A stretch of 64,000 nt of DNA from Gymnopus androsaceus JB14 (GCA_009733575.1 ML769604.1:53453-117452), one strand, 5' to 3'. Counted from the stretch's first letter, positions 34,011 through 47,040 are shown. Made by a program: numbers and translations. Notes: generated by a model from the sequence alone, not told the origin.

Positions 34011-37000
34011 CACTCACTGACTCAAATCACGCTCGCAATTACATCGTAATCATCCGTCCAAATCAGCTCATTCTCTCCTCTTCCACATCTATCGTATCGG
34101 ATACTCAAACATTCCCGGAATAAAATAATCGGTATGATTCACGGAAACGAAACTGAAAGGAGGGGGTTATCATGTAACGTAGGAGGTCGATACAGCGCGA
34201 GTGCGAGGGTGATTATGCTCTTTTCTACTATGATATGGTGAATTCTTTGATTCGGTTTATCTGGGCATAAGGAAGGGAACTAACGATCATGTTACACTCT
34301 TGCTTGTAGATTGGTTACAGATATTCCATTCTTGTCCACTCCATTCCGCTCAACCTCGCATCGCAGCCCGACCCAGCTCAGCCATAAACAAGAAGCCAAC
34401 CACCAACCAGTGTCACGAATCACGGATGCTGCTAGAAGTTGGAATCGATTCGTAGGCCCATTGCTCAGTCTATAAACCGCATGGATGGATAAATATACAC
34501 GTCGTAGATGAGCAGAGAGAAGCAGGGTTTAGGCTGACAAACCAGTTGTTGCAAAGCAAGGCGAGCGGCGGATGGGTATGGGTACGGCTTCGGGTCTACA
34601 CGTCCTTCCTTTGACAACTGGCACCAACCAATCACTCCAAACCGGAGATTCGGACTGGTCCTCCCTCACGCCATCGATGCGTCCTCAAGTCTGGAGTCGG
34701 ATGGACGCGTCCGCCTCTCAGGTCCGTACTCAACTCAGCACTCTACTTCATCACTCGAACCCACTTCCCCTACATCCCCTAACATCTTACACCGTTCAGT
34801 GGATTGGATTGACTCGTTACTTCTGCTGGTACCCGGTATATATACCTCTTATGTCAAGTCCCCATCAACGTCGACGTCGTCTTCCGTCTTTCGTCTTTAT
34901 GTCGCATCGTATCTCAAGATTCACCCAGTCCAACACTGATAATGATATAATAAGGACTGATAATCTTTAACCATTGAACGGTTGTTCTGCTAGAGTGCAG
35001 CGAGCTACAGCAAGTGCAAGTACTGTGTCGATATAAAAGTATGGACTCAAGAGTACGAGCAGCTAGATCCGGATAAGCATCGGACCCGGGAAGTGGTTGA
35101 ACAGCGTTGAGAGTGAGCTGGGGGTGAGCAAACCGAGCGGATTAAATGATTCAACTTCAGTGAGCGACGTTGATTCAGGAGAGTGAAAAAGACATCTGTC
35201 GGATTTAATTGCATTGAAAAACAACTCATTACCACGACCTGATGCGTGAAATCAAAAAATCATAACATGCATCTCAGTACTCCATCTCCTGGCTGAGAGT
35301 CGAACTCACCTTTTGCGCGATTACTCCGATGTATGACAAGCGCGACATATATATTACCAGAGAGTTAAAACTACAACATGTATGTCGTCCTAGTAGAGTT
35401 CACTTCTACACTCTAATACAGCTTCATCCCATCTTTCACTCCCTACTCCTGCCGCGACGATAAACAGATCCGTCGGGTCATACACGCTCTTCACTTCTCT
35501 AGCCGTTCATAATTTGGTCCGTTAAACGTTACCCGAAAGTCCGGTTCCAATTTATCCACTTCATCGGTATATGGACCCACTATCTTCACCTGCGAGAGCA
35601 ACCAAAGCAGCTCGTTGCATGCCGGTACTAAAAAGTTGCTCTTGTTCGAGTACCTCGGGTACGCGGGACGTGCCGTTCCAGGGAGTTGAAGATGATTATC
35701 TTGATACAGTAATTAAAGGACAGTTAGTCAAGGAACGAATACGAAAAAGTACAAACTCGCATGCGTACATGGGTTTCGGCAGTTTCCAGGCAGGATTGAG
35801 AGCAGAACTTATGTTTGCGTTTTCCGATACTTGACCTCCGCAACCATATTACCGAGGATTCTGTTACCAGCGATCGGATTAATTCAACTAGCTAGAACGA
35901 AAAAAAAAAAAAAAAACACCACTCACTGCTCTGAAATATCCAAATTGCACAACAGCCTCAAGTCCAAGTCGTCCAAGCCAATTCAACCCATTCTTCGACT
36001 TTTCCCACTTATTTCTTGATTTCAATCCAGAAAATCCATAGAGACGAACAGATGAGATGTTCTGAAGCGAAAATGAGTGAATACGAGAATCTCTGTCTTG
36101 CTCTTGCTGAAAGTGAAAGAAAAAAGTTAGACGCTCATCGACGCCATTTTGCTTTTCGACATGACATCTACGAGTTGTCGCTGTACATATTTCCATGATC
36201 ATCGGGCTTCTTCATCGACTCGTCCGTTTTCTGGTCTCGCGCGTTCATGCACAGAAAAGCAGCTCACTGCTCAGGAAGCTGTAATCGTGTTCAATTTGGA
36301 ATGGAATGAATAGGAATTCAGCCTTCAAACAACTAGAGGATTGGTCTTTCGTCCAGCAGTCGTCTGGTCTCCTTCATGTATATTGGAAGATTATAAATTG
36401 ACGTCCTGTAGTTGTCAACGCTAGTATCGCACCCCGAGGTTAGATCAATTGAAATATTTACTTAAAGACGTGTCTGACCCTTTCCTCTTCCCCAAAAGCA
36501 TTATGCCTTTGCTCCACAGCTAATCTCTTGCAAATACTCTGCTTTTCAGCGCGGGACAGACCTTTTCGTCCTCTTCCGCAACCCAGGTTGTGTCACTGAC
36601 TAGGTGTTCCCAGCAGCAGCGTCGCTTCTACTCTCAGTATCGTTGTCTCGAGCTCTGCACCTGCAACTGGTACTATCAGTGCAACAGCTCCTCCTATAAC
36701 ATCCTTCCTGGTTCCACCAATCCCGAACAAACCCTCTCGGAATCCAAAGCTTTTCATTCCCTCCTGTTGGCTCCGTGTCTCGGGATTACTCTCCCTCTGG
36801 TCTAGCTCAATTATGGGATCTGGTAGGTGCATTCCTCCGCTGTGCATTTGCGTATGTACCAAGTGCTTACTTTCATGCCTTCCATTCCAGGTCAGATCCG
36901 TCGAACCTCCCCCATTCACCACCACCGTTACCCCACCGCATCCATCGTACTTCCTCCTCCACGACCAGCGTTATACTCCCAGGCATACTCAACCGGGCCC

Positions 37001-37018
37001 AAAGATATACTCTCGGAT
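34011..37018. repeat. 3.0-kb tandem duplication, right copy
   Basis: Begins at the junction CTCTCGGA/CACTCACTGA and ends where GH1 sequence continues (GGATTTGAAACTCCC). The right copy is the one that continues into further GH1 exons, so the left copy ends artificially inside GH1 exon 2. Confidence 0.95.
35422..35842 (-). pseudogene. Relic of an FAD-linked oxidase, copy 2
   Basis: Same sequence as the relic at 32410-32830, carried in the right copy of the 3.0 kb tandem duplication (offset 3012). Confidence 0.6.
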
Positions 37019-37441
37019 TTGAAACTCCCTTCTGGGTTTTTCTTTGGTGTGGCTGCTGCGTATCAGGTCGAGGGTGCGGTAAAAAATGAAGGAAAGGGCC
37101 GAATCATTGGGATTGGTAAGTAGCGTAACCCAGGCGTAGTGGGATCTTGGTACTGACCTTTTCGATACAGTGCACAGGGCCGCTCATATCCCGGGAGTGG
37201 TATGGGATAATACGACGGGTTAGTTTGCGGGTACCCTTTAGTCTTTCAAAATCACGATTGATGGTACTCTAGCGGTCGTCGACCTGCATTACTATTACAA
37301 GGAAGATATCGCAAGCATGGGAGTCAACGCGCATTCGTTTTCGTGAGTCTCAGTCCCAGTACCGTTTTTGCAATGTGCATCTAATGCTTCGTAGTCCCGA
37401 ATCTACCCCTTCGGAGCAGCCGACTTGCCTGTTAACCAAGC
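36503..37441 (+). pseudogene. GH1 fragment C2 (5' third, truncated)
   Basis: As C1, with the same early stop after ATG 36503, but continues: SGFFFGVAAAYQVEGAV, then a one-base deletion at the GGGCCCGAATC site (reads GGGCCGAATC near 37098) that shifts frame, then exons for HIPGVVWDNTT and YPFGAADLPVNQA. Homology to GH1-A stops abruptly at about 37441. Neither catalytic Glu is included. Confidence 0.85.
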
Positions 37442-38193
37442 CGACCGATGGGACTCTGGTCAACGGAAATCAGACCCAGTTTAATGGCTATCGAAAATAG
37501 CTGGGGTTGGTACAAAAGCTCGTAAATCTCTCCAAACATACTGTCTCTTGCAGCGCTCATTATTGCATCTCTCTAATCTTTCTCTGCCTTTTAATGATGT
37601 GCAATCATTATTAACATATCTCTGTCGTTTTGTTATATATCTAGTCAACCTTGGGCTTTTTGGTTGATTCTTTCGGAGTTGCAATCCGGTCGATACACTG
37701 CTTCATTTGGTAACTAATAGCTAGAGTCTAGACTGCCAATATCAGTTGACTTTCCTTTCTGTTTTGTATCTCTATTACATGGATATAATCCGACGAGAAG
37801 GAGAATATGATTTGTCTACATTTTGACTATCTAAGGACTCACATTTTCAGAGCAACGCAGCATTCATGACTCCCGATCCTTGGAATAGTTGACTTCAAGC
37901 TTCAAGCAAATTATACATGGTGAAAGTTGGTTTCATTACAAGCTTGAAGCTCAAAGCTCGTCAACTATGCAAATGTACATGCATACACAAAAAGATTACA
38001 AAAGTATATGTAAAGGTACTATGGACAACAACAGAGACAACTGACAAAAGCTTTTGATCCTTGGTAGAAAGTCTATCAAGTCCGTCCCTCGCAGAGGGTG
38101 CTATCATCAAAGATAACATGACAGAAGAACAAAAGGATGAAGCAGAGAATGCAAATGATAACGAGCGGATTCGATGAGAGAAATCTCAAGTCC

Positions 38194-38232
<39 letters not shown>

Positions 38233-38324
38233 GATATTTCGGAGTCCTTGGCAGAACGCGAATGCGAGGGGAAATCTAAACACCAAAAGATTGAGCCATA
38301 TGAATGAAAAAGAAACTTGAATGA
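37442..38324. other. Unassigned sequence between block 1 and the Ser/Thr-rich gene
   Basis: Right edge of block 1, then about 880 bp with no recognisable gene. Contains a pair of related CTTCAAGCTTCAAGC / AAGCTTGAAGCTCAAAGC stretches (37893-37960) in inverted arrangement and an (AG)n microsatellite. Confidence 0.5.
38196..38229. repeat. (AG)n microsatellite
   Basis: About 17 uninterrupted AG units. Confidence 0.95.
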
Positions 38325-40880
38325 TCACGTATGCTGAAGACGAATGTCGCCAGTAACAGCTTCAGCTGCACAATCACAGGTCGAGAGACCGTTTTCCACC
38401 GTTGTTAGCAAAGGCTGCATTTGGGTACAGTCGCTCATGATGCCACCGATGATGGTCTTGAGTTCGTTGCTCAGGGTCGGAAGACCAGAGCACGTCTGAG
38501 AAAGGCTGAGCAGTTCGGCGACGAGACGAGAAGGGGGTCAGCGGCGGTAGGATCCAGCACAAGAAGAGCGACATAAACATCAACCTCGCCCAACAAACCA
38601 TTGATTTCGCTCAAGAGGCTTGTCGTCGCATTGGCAGGATCAGGATTAGGGCCATTGCAGCCGCAGGAGGAGGAGTTGAACTTGGCTGCCCGATCATGCA
38701 TGGTCAAAACCAACCGTACAATTGCGCTAACATCTTTGGCAAGCTTTTGAGCAGTAAGAGACGTCGACGATGGGGACGGTGAAGGAGACAGCGAGGGTAC
38801 AGGACCATTGAAGCTATGAATAATCTTCCCTGCACCGAGATCCTGGGCAACAGTGTCGGTGGATGCATCGATATCGGCACCGTACAAAAGCTTCTCATCG
38901 GCGGTTGGTTGTTCGTCGATCTCAATTCAGGGTCGACAGAGCTGCTAGTCGTAGAAGGAGAGCCATTGCCAGAGTTTGTCGCTGAAGCGTTCGAAGAACC
39001 AGAGAGGGAAGTGTCCACGCAAGGCTCACTAGAAGTATCCGATGAAGCAGAGGTACTAGAAACGGAAGTGGCAGACGAAACCGAAGATCCATCAACCTCA
39101 CTAAGAGTGGAGGAAGCAACGGGTACGCCAACAGAAACACCAACATTTGTGGCAGTTGGCTTGACCGAAGCTGATACATCGATACCAGAACCACTCAATG
39201 AACCTGAAGATGCAGGACTAGCTCCGTTCGAGGTAGAGTTTCCTGATGAAACAGGAACGGTACTTGGGACACTAGAAGTACCAGAAACGGAAGTGGAAGA
39301 CGAGACCGAAGATCCAGTACCATCAACTCCACTAGGACTGGATGAAGCGACGGGTACGCCAATAGAAACACCAACATTTGTGGCAGTCAGATTAACCGAG
39401 GCTGATACATCGATACCAGAACCATTCAATGAACCAGAAGCGGGCAGGCCTGAAGACGTAGGACCAGCTCCGTTCGAACCAGAGGGGCCTGATCCATTCA
39501 ATGAACCAGGGACAGAAACACCGGTCGGAACACTAGAAGTAGCACCCAGTGGAACAGAGGCACCAGAAACCGAAGTGGGAGACGAAACCGAAGATCCAAC
39601 ACCATCATTTCCACTAGGAGTCAATGAAGTAACGGGTACGCCAATAGAAACACCGACACTCGTGGCAGTTGGATTAACTGAAGCTGATACATTGATACTA
39701 GAGCCACTTGATGAACCGGAAGCGGGATTAGAACCAGACGTCACGCCTGAAGGCGCAGATGCAGAGCCGTTACCTGATCCATTCGGTGAACCGGAGGAAG
39801 GAGTACCTGCACCTGGCACATTGGAAGGAGCAATCGATGAAGCAGAAGACCAAGTTTGACGCTCCGGTAGGAGTCCCAGCACCTGCACTGTTCGGACCTG
39901 ATGGACAGGTGGACGAGGAAGATGCAGCACCAGCACCTGAGGGCAGCGGAGACGTGGATCCAGGTCCTACACCGACACCAGATGAAGATGACGAAGGAGC
40001 TAGAAATTGTACATTTCAGTTGTCATAAAATTAAAAAGAAAGAACATATACTAACCAGATTCTCCATTGCAGTCACAGTCTTCTGCATCCTTAGAATGTC
40101 TACTAATTCCTCCAAATTTGGTCAGACCGGGAATGAGACCATTGACCACATTGTTCAGTGTTGAGTCTAGTGGTTGGCAGCAGCAACAGGCTGACCTCCG
40201 AGATTAACGACGAGATCACTGCCAGAGGCTCCGGCGGCTGAAGAAGTGAAAGCGGAAGTAGATTCCTCACATGGTTCCGATTCGGTAGGTGAAGGCAAAG
40301 GAACAGGAACAGGAGAAGGAGGTGGAGATGGCCAACCTAAGATTTGAGGTCAATCATATTGAATAAAATAAGAACAAAAAGAAAAAACTAACCAGATTCT
40401 CGATCGCAGCCACTGTTCGAACTGGATGGACAGGTGAAGGGCGGAGATGTAGAACAAGAAACAGCCCCAGCACCTGAGGGCAGCGGAGATGTGGATCCAG
40501 CTCCTACACCGACACCAGATGAAGATGGCGAAGATGTGGGAAGAGGAGCATCCACAGCAACATCGGATGATAAAGAAGTAGGAGCTAGTAGCCGTATTTT
40601 TCAGTCAGCATAGATTTTTTTGAAACAAAAGAACAACTAACCTGACTCTCCATTGCTACCACAATCTTCTGCATCTTCGAAATGTACAATGCTTCCAGGG
40701 TTAAGAAGCCCTTTGGGCCCTCCAAGAGTGAGACCGAGACCGAGAAGCATATTGTCCAACAATGGGCCAAGGGCGAGGCCAGCGACAGGTTTGTGTGCGA
40801 GACTAACGATGACAGTATGATCACTGCTCCAGAGCTTGAAGGAGTTGCGGCAGTGGATTCCTTGCATGGTAGACTCAAAG
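38325..40880 (-). pseudogene. Ser/Thr-rich modular, probably cell-surface protein; 5' end missing
   Basis: Minus-strand gene assembled from repeated modules. Modules at the upstream end have a Cys-containing pattern PC(K/E)EST...SS...LxxxPVAxxLG..LLDN and end DAED(C)xxNGESG at an exon border (near 40640 and 40060), each followed after an intron by APSSSSSGVGVG, GSTSPLPSGAGA and a CPS motif. Downstream lies a long Ser-rich region (39870-38950) with three long repeats around DVSASVNLTATNVGVSIGVP. The C-terminal part (38890-38325) is less biased: KDVSAIVRLVLTMHDRAAKF, LLSEINGLLGEVDVYVALL, SQTCSGLPTLSNELKTIIGG, ENGLSTCDCAAEAV, stop 38325-38327. Frame changes occur near 39860, 38935 and 40170. The N-terminus is cut at 40880 where the eL24 fragment begins, so no signal peptide remains. 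Likely a disrupted wall or matrix protein; family not recognised. Confidence 0.5.
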
Positions 40881-41106
40881 GAATGCATTTTCGGAGCTGG
40901 CGAATCGGAAGACCTGGGAAGAATGAATTTTAATTGAGGGTGTGGAGTGGAAGGCGGTTTCAACGCACTTTGCTGTCGCCACGGACGAAGATCTTACCCT
41001 TTGAAGGGTAGATACGGTAGCCGGAGAAGGAGTCAATCTCGACCTTCTATTCTCGTTGAAAAGATGATCAGTACTGGTTTTCCAAAGGATACAGGCAACT
41101 CACCAT
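40880..41106 (-). pseudogene. Partial duplicate of eL24 (exons 1, 2 and part of 3)
   Basis: Matches 22073-22294: start-codon exon at 41104-41106, then exon 2 (KVEIDSFSGYRIYPSKGKIF) and the first residues of exon 3 (FRFASSKNA), ending at 40880 where sequence becomes the Ser/Thr-rich gene. It cannot make a ribosomal protein. It defines the left edge of block 2. Confidence 0.9.
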
Positions 41107-41795
41107 CTAGAACAGAAGAAATGGCACAGAAAAAGAGTCAGCACAACAACATCCAAATCGCAGTCCCAAGTCATTGTCATCCGCAACACCGATCCAGCCT
41201 CTGTCTCGTGAAATGGGTTGTTTTTCTGCCCATTGGCAAGCTCGTGAACCGGAGAGTACGTTCGGACGACTTTTGGGTATGAATTCGAGGTACTCACCTT
41301 GATTTGTTATCTTGACTCTTGAAGTCGTTCGGAAAATTGAAAGGGAAAAAGCCACAAACAAGATTCGGCTCGTTCGGCACAATTAGACGCTCGTCGACAC
41401 TCGGGCGTCTAACTATCGATAATGCATCTCCGAGTTGTCGCTACTTCTATCTATCTGTTCTCATGACCATCGGGCTTGCTCATCGACTCGTCAGTTCTCT
41501 GGTCTCGCGCGATCATGTACAGAACAACTCATAGTTAGGCAAGCTTCATTATGTTCAATTTGGTACGGAATGAATGGGAATCCAACCTTCAAACAACCAG
41601 AGGATTGGTCTTTCGTCCAGCAGTCATCTGGTCTCCACCCTCCATATCAGAAAATTATAATATGATGTTCTGTGCTTCTCAACATTGGTATCACACCTCG
41701 AGGTCAGATCACTTGACGATGAGGGTAATAATTGAGCCCACCTTTGTTAAGTACTTAAAGACGCGTCTGACCCTTTCCTCTCTCCCGGAAACACC
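41107..41795. other. Promoter-side region of GH1-B
   Basis: Copy of 22295-22957. No gene. Short frames here (such as 41319-41534) are shared non-coding sequence. Confidence 0.6.
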
Positions 41796-44701
41796 ATGCG
41801 CTCTCTCCAAAGTTTATCTCTTGCAATAACCGTACTTTTCAGTGCGGAAAAGGCCTTTTCGGTCGTTTCATTGGCTAGTACTGGTAGTAGCGTCAGTTCT
41901 ACTCCCAGTATCGTTGTCTCAAGCTCTGCACCTGCAACTGGTACTATCAGTGCAACAGCTCCTCCCATCACGTCTTTCCCTGCTCCACCAATTCCGCCAC
42001 TTCCAACAAACCCTCTCGGAATCCAAAGCTTTTCATTCCCTCCTGTTGGCTCCTTGACTCGGGACTACTCTACCTCTGGTCTAGCTCAATTATGGGATCT
42101 GGTGGGTGCATTCTTCCATTGTGCACCAAGTACTTACTTTCATGCCCTCTATTCCAGGTCGGATCCGTCGAACCTCCCCCATTCACCACCACCGTCACCC
42201 CCACCGCATCCGTCGTACTTCCTTCTCCGCCACCAGCGTTATACCCCCAGGCATACTCAACCGGACCTAAAGATATACTCTTGGATTTGAAACTCCCTTC
42301 TGGGTTTTTCTTTGGTGTGGCTACTGCTGCGTATCAGGTCGAGGGTACGGTGAAGGATGAAGGAAAGGGCCCGAATCATTGGGATTGGTGAATAGCATAA
42401 CCCAGGTGTAGTGGGATCTTGGTACTGACCTTTCGATGCAGGGCCGCTCATATCCCGGGAGTGGTATGGGATAATACGACGGGTTAGTTATGCAGTGGCA
42501 CTTTCCTTCTATTCCGTAGTTGATAATATTCATTATTCCAGCCGACGTCGTCGACTTGCATTACTATTTCTACAAGGAAGACATTGCGCGTATTGCAGCC
42601 TTGGGAGTCAACGCGCATTCGTTTTTGTGAGTCTCAGTCCCAATACCGTTTTTTGCGATGTAATTTATTCTAATGCTTCCAAGTATCTCCTGGTCCCGAA
42701 TCTACCCTTTCGGAGCAGCCGACTCGCCTGTTAACCAAGCTGGGCTTGATCATTATGCTGATGGTGCGTCGTTCAATGATACTACCAAACTTTAAGCGCA
42801 CATTCTCCTCATTGCTTCATTCTACAGTGATAGCATCGCATTTGCAAGCCAATATAACCCCGGTAGTTACACTCCGTAAGACTCTGACGTACTTCCTTCT
42901 CCGAACAACTCTGATATATTGTACTACGTATATAGTACACTGGGACCCACCTCTCGCTCTAGCAGCTTATTACGGTGGATTTACTTCCCCAGAGATTGTT
43001 GACGATTTTATCAAGTACGTCCGCCCACTCCTACGACTTATCGCTGAATCGATAAACTTTTTTCTAGCTACGCCAAGACGGTTTTCACTGCGTACAATGG
43101 CTCGGTTCATACTTGGTAAGTAATATAAGCAAACATACAGATTCTACTCTCGCTGGCTTGAATTTACTGTTATTTACCTAGGTACACCTTCAACGAACCT
43201 CGACCTTTTTGTTCGGAATATTCAGGGGCTCCTTTCAGTGGGTTCCTTCCGATGTTCCCCCATTGCCAGTTACATATATATATATAATTTTTACAGATGC
43301 TACCCTCGCACCCGGAGTCAACAGTTCAACGGCAGAGTATCACTGTACTTATCATGTTTGTAAGTGAACCGCCTTTACTACACGACTCCAAAGTTCATCG
43401 ACTGACTCCTCTTTTATGTAGTGAAAGCACACGCCGGAGCTGTAAAAGCATTCCGAGAAATGAACATTACAGGAGAGATTGCTTTTAAGAACGATGATTA
43501 TGTGTACGTATTCTGCTATTTTCCACAGGTCCACTGACGCTGATTGATTCACTTCGTTTTCCCTTCTTCCCCTCTTCGTTCCTCTCCCCATTTTCCACTT
43601 CGAATTCTTTATTTTTGTCCCTGGTCCTGGACACGCAGAGGAATTCCTTGGCGTGAAGGCAACGCAGAAGACATCGCCGCCGTCGAAAGACACGTTGCCT
43701 TCCAAATAGGTATCTTCAGTGATCCCGTTTACACCACAGGCGACTGGCCACAAATCGTGAAAGACACTCTTCCGCCGGATTTTCTCCCTCGGTTTACAGA
43801 GGAGGAACAGAAGGATCTCTTGGGTGGGTCTCCTGTGGGATTTGATTTGCACTGGAATTAACCGCTTTACTATCTATAGGCTCTGCGGACTTTTACGCTA
43901 CCGACGCATACAGGACATTTTTCAACGCCGCTCCCCTCGATGGCCTTGACGCATGCGTAAACAACACTGCACACCCCAACTGGCCGACGTGTAACATCGA
44001 GGTGGCATACGACTCCATCCCAGGCTCAGGTTGGGCAGTAGGTCCTGCATCGGACCCGCAGACTTCGGATTGGTTGTTCGCAACGCCGCAGTGGTTTAGA
44101 CATGCGATGAAGGAGATACATAGGAGGTGGCCGACGAATAAGATCGTGAGTTTTACTACATGTTTTGAGTTTGTTTTATTGACCTCCTTGCGCCGGTTGT
44201 CTACAGATGCTTTCAGAGTTTGGCTTCACGCAGCCCTTTGAAGGAAGCAGAGTCCCGAATGAGATTTACATCGCTACAGATGACCCTGATCGAACTAGTA
44301 CGTTGTTTAATTTCTGTCCTTCTTTTCCTTCGGAATAATCAAACCTTTCGCACCTTTTGCACAGACTACTTTATGAGCTACCTCAGCGAGCTCTTACTCT
44401 CGATAAATGAAGATGGGATTCCGTTAGCTGGTGCTTTTGCTTGGGGTATGTTTCGAGTGCTATGATGCCAAATTCCTTACAACTAATTGTACGCTATAGC
44501 AATGGTCGACAATTCCGAATGGACTAGTGGAGAGAGTGCTAGGTATGTCATGACCGTTCTGCCTGTTCCGCCGAGGTCGCTATTAGCACTGTGTGAGTTT
44601 CCTTCAAAACTTCAAATTCCTGTGATTTTTGTTTACTTACGAACATGGTCAATGCTTCACAGCGGAGTTCTTTCAGGCACATTTACCCTGAAGGCTGAAA
44701 G
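41796..44701 (+). pseudogene. GH1 copy B, internal deletion near the C-terminus
   Basis: Closely matches GH1-A from the signal peptide (MRSLQSLSLAITVLFSAEKA) through the barrel, including TFNEP (about 43200), LSEFGFTQPFEGSR (about 44215) and AMVDNSEWTSGESA. About 80 bp corresponding to 25773-25852 of copy A are missing at 44580, removing the acceptor and most of the exon that encodes RFGIQHVNYSTPMLDRTF. The last exon (EFFQAHLP) and stop (44699-44701) are still present but cannot be reached in the original way. Both catalytic Glu residues remain, so a shorter or misspliced product is conceivable. Otherwise few differences from A. Confidence 0.8.
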
Positions 44702-45104
44702 GACGATAGAGTTGGATGAGTTGGAGATGTGTAGGTATATACGTATATAGGCCATATCTAATTTTGTCCTGGTAATACTTAATGACGTTTATTGGTAGTG
44801 TAATGGCTATATATCTTTGCGGGTGTTTGCTTGCAAAATTTGGGTTCAACTCCCTACCGGGAATATTGCTGGCCTCCATATCCTTCCTTGTAAGTTATTC
44901 TTAGGAACTTCATTTATTCTTGCAACCTGTATGCATGGATAGGACTGCCTGCTAACCCAGGGTTTTGTTCGACAACACAGTTAGTAAATATAAATTCCAT
45001 ATATTTTCAAGTAAGTATGGAAGTGGAGAAGAGTAAGAAGTAAAAATGATAGAAAGAAGTCATTGTTTTGCAAAGGAACAGCAAGACAAAAAAAAAGTTG
45101 GACT
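44702..45104. other. Convergent intergenic region between GH1-B and NACHT-WD40-2
   Basis: Equivalent of 25962-26349, visibly similar. No gene. Confidence 0.55.
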
Positions 45105-45379
45105 TCAGTCCTCAATACAATGGAACCATTCTTCCCCATACGCACAATCTTCAAGGGATATCTTGGTGTATCCTGTTTTTGATATAATGCATGTATTCTG
45201 TGGCCTCCATAATGATCTACAAAACTGGGGAGGAATCCAGATTATACCATGAGGAAGATGGGGAAAGATAATCCAGCCATCACTGGATAAATGCCAGTGG
45301 TTGTGTGCTATATGTCTAGGTAAACACCAATTATGGACAGAGCAGATTGGAACACTACCTTGGACAGATTCATGGTGGT

Positions 45380-47040
45380 TTACCAGTCTTATTGTCTTGT
45401 CATCTGACCCAGACATGACTCTAGTTCCATCAGGCAAAAAGGCCACTGACTGGACTGAATCTTGATGACATTCCAGAAGTTCACCTATCTGAGCACCAGT
45501 AGCTGCATCCCAGATCCTTATTGTCTTGTCAACTGACCCAGACACAGTTCTAGTTCCATCAGGTGAGAAGGCCACTGACAAAACTGAATCTCCATGACCT
45601 TCCAGAGGTTCACCTATCTGAGCACCCATAGCTGCATGCCAGATCCTTATTGTCTTGTCATGTGACCCAGACACAATTCTAGTTCCATCAGGTGAAAAGG
45701 CCGCTGACAAAACCGAATCTTCATGACCTTTCAAAGGATCACCTATCTGAGCACCAGTAGTTGCATCCCAGATCCTTACTGTGTCATCACCTGACCCAGA
45801 CACAATTTTAGTTCCATCAGGTGGAAAAGGCCACTGACCTAACTGAATCTTCATGACCTTTCAAAGGATCACCTATCTGAGCACCAGTAATGGCATCCCA
45901 GATCCTTATTATGTGATCTACAGACCCAGACACAATTCTAGTTCCATCAGGTGAAAAGGCCACTGACAACGCTGACAAAACCGAATCTTCATGACCTTTC
46001 AAAGGATCACCTATCTGAGCACCAGTAGTTGCATCCCAGATCCTTATTGTGTCATCATCTGACCCAGACACAATTCTAGTTCCATCAGGTGAAAAGGCCA
46101 CTGACCTAACTGAATATTCATGACCTTTCAAAGGATCACCTATCTGAGCACCAGTAGTGGCATCCCAGATCCTTATTGTGTGATCATGTGACCCAGACAC
46201 AATTCTAGTTCCATCAGGTGAAAAGGCCACTGACAAAACTGGATCTTCATGACCTTTCAGAGGATCACCTATCTGAGCACCAGTAGTGGCATCCCAGATC
46301 CTTATTGTGTCATCATGTGACCCAGACACAATTCTAGTTCCATCAGGTGAAAAGGCCACTGACAAAACTGAATCTCCATGACCTTTCAAAGGATCACCTA
46401 TCTGAGCACCAGTAGTGGCATCCCAGATCCTTATTGTGTCATCATCTGACCCAGACACAATTCTAGTTCCATCAGGTGAAAAGGCCACTGACTTAACTGA
46501 ATATTCATGACCTTTCAAAGGATCACCTATCTGAGCAACAGTAGTGGCATCCCAGATCCTTATTGTGTGATCATCTGACCCAGACACAATTCTAGTTCCA
46601 TCAGGTGAAAAGGCCACTGACCTAACTGAATATTCATGACCTTTCAAAGGATCACCTATCTGAGCATCAGTAGTGGCATCCCAGATCCTTATTGTGTCAT
46701 CATGTGACCCAGACACAATTCTAGTTCCATCAGGTGAAAAGGCCACTGACTTAACTGAATATTCATGATCTTTCAAAGGATCACCTATCTGAGCACCAGT
46801 AGTGGCATCCCAGATCCTTATTGTGTCATCATCTGACCCAGACACAATTCTAGTTCCATCAGGTGAAAAGGCCACTGACCTAACTGAATCTTCATGACCT
46901 TTCAAAGGATCACCTATCTGAGCACCAGTAGTGGCATCCCAGATCCTTATTGTGTCATCATCTGACCCAGACACAATTCTAGTTCCATCAGGTGAAAAGG
47001 CCACTGACAAAACTGCATCTTCATGACCTTTCAATATTAT
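45380..47040 (-). repeat. Coding tandem repeat: 13 WD40 units of about 129 bp
   Basis: Units follow [43 protein letters not shown]. They are more uniform than in gene 1 (mostly LKGHE, D-D or H-D before TIRIW). Unit 9 has an inserted ALS. The last three units diverge (LEGH, LECH, AAMGAQIGEP) and resemble gene 1 in using LEGH. Confidence 0.9.

Larger units (their letters stand above)
22073..37441. repeat. Segmental duplication, block 1
   Basis: Order: eL24 5' end, GH1-A, NACHT-WD40-1, spacer with FAD-oxidase relic, GH1-C. The same order recurs in block 2 from 40880. Left edge lies inside eL24 exon 3 (around GGGATGCATTTTTGGAGCTGG). High similarity is visible base by base through the GH1 genes (introns included), the intergenic regions and the NACHT exons. 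Block 1 additionally holds an internal 3.0 kb tandem duplication. Confidence 0.9.

Noticed and set aside
38816..39859. 347-residue plus-strand acidic ORF as a real gene
   Set aside because: It mirrors the minus-strand Ser-rich repeats, whose exon borders and C-terminal domain make more sense; kept only as a low-interest finding.
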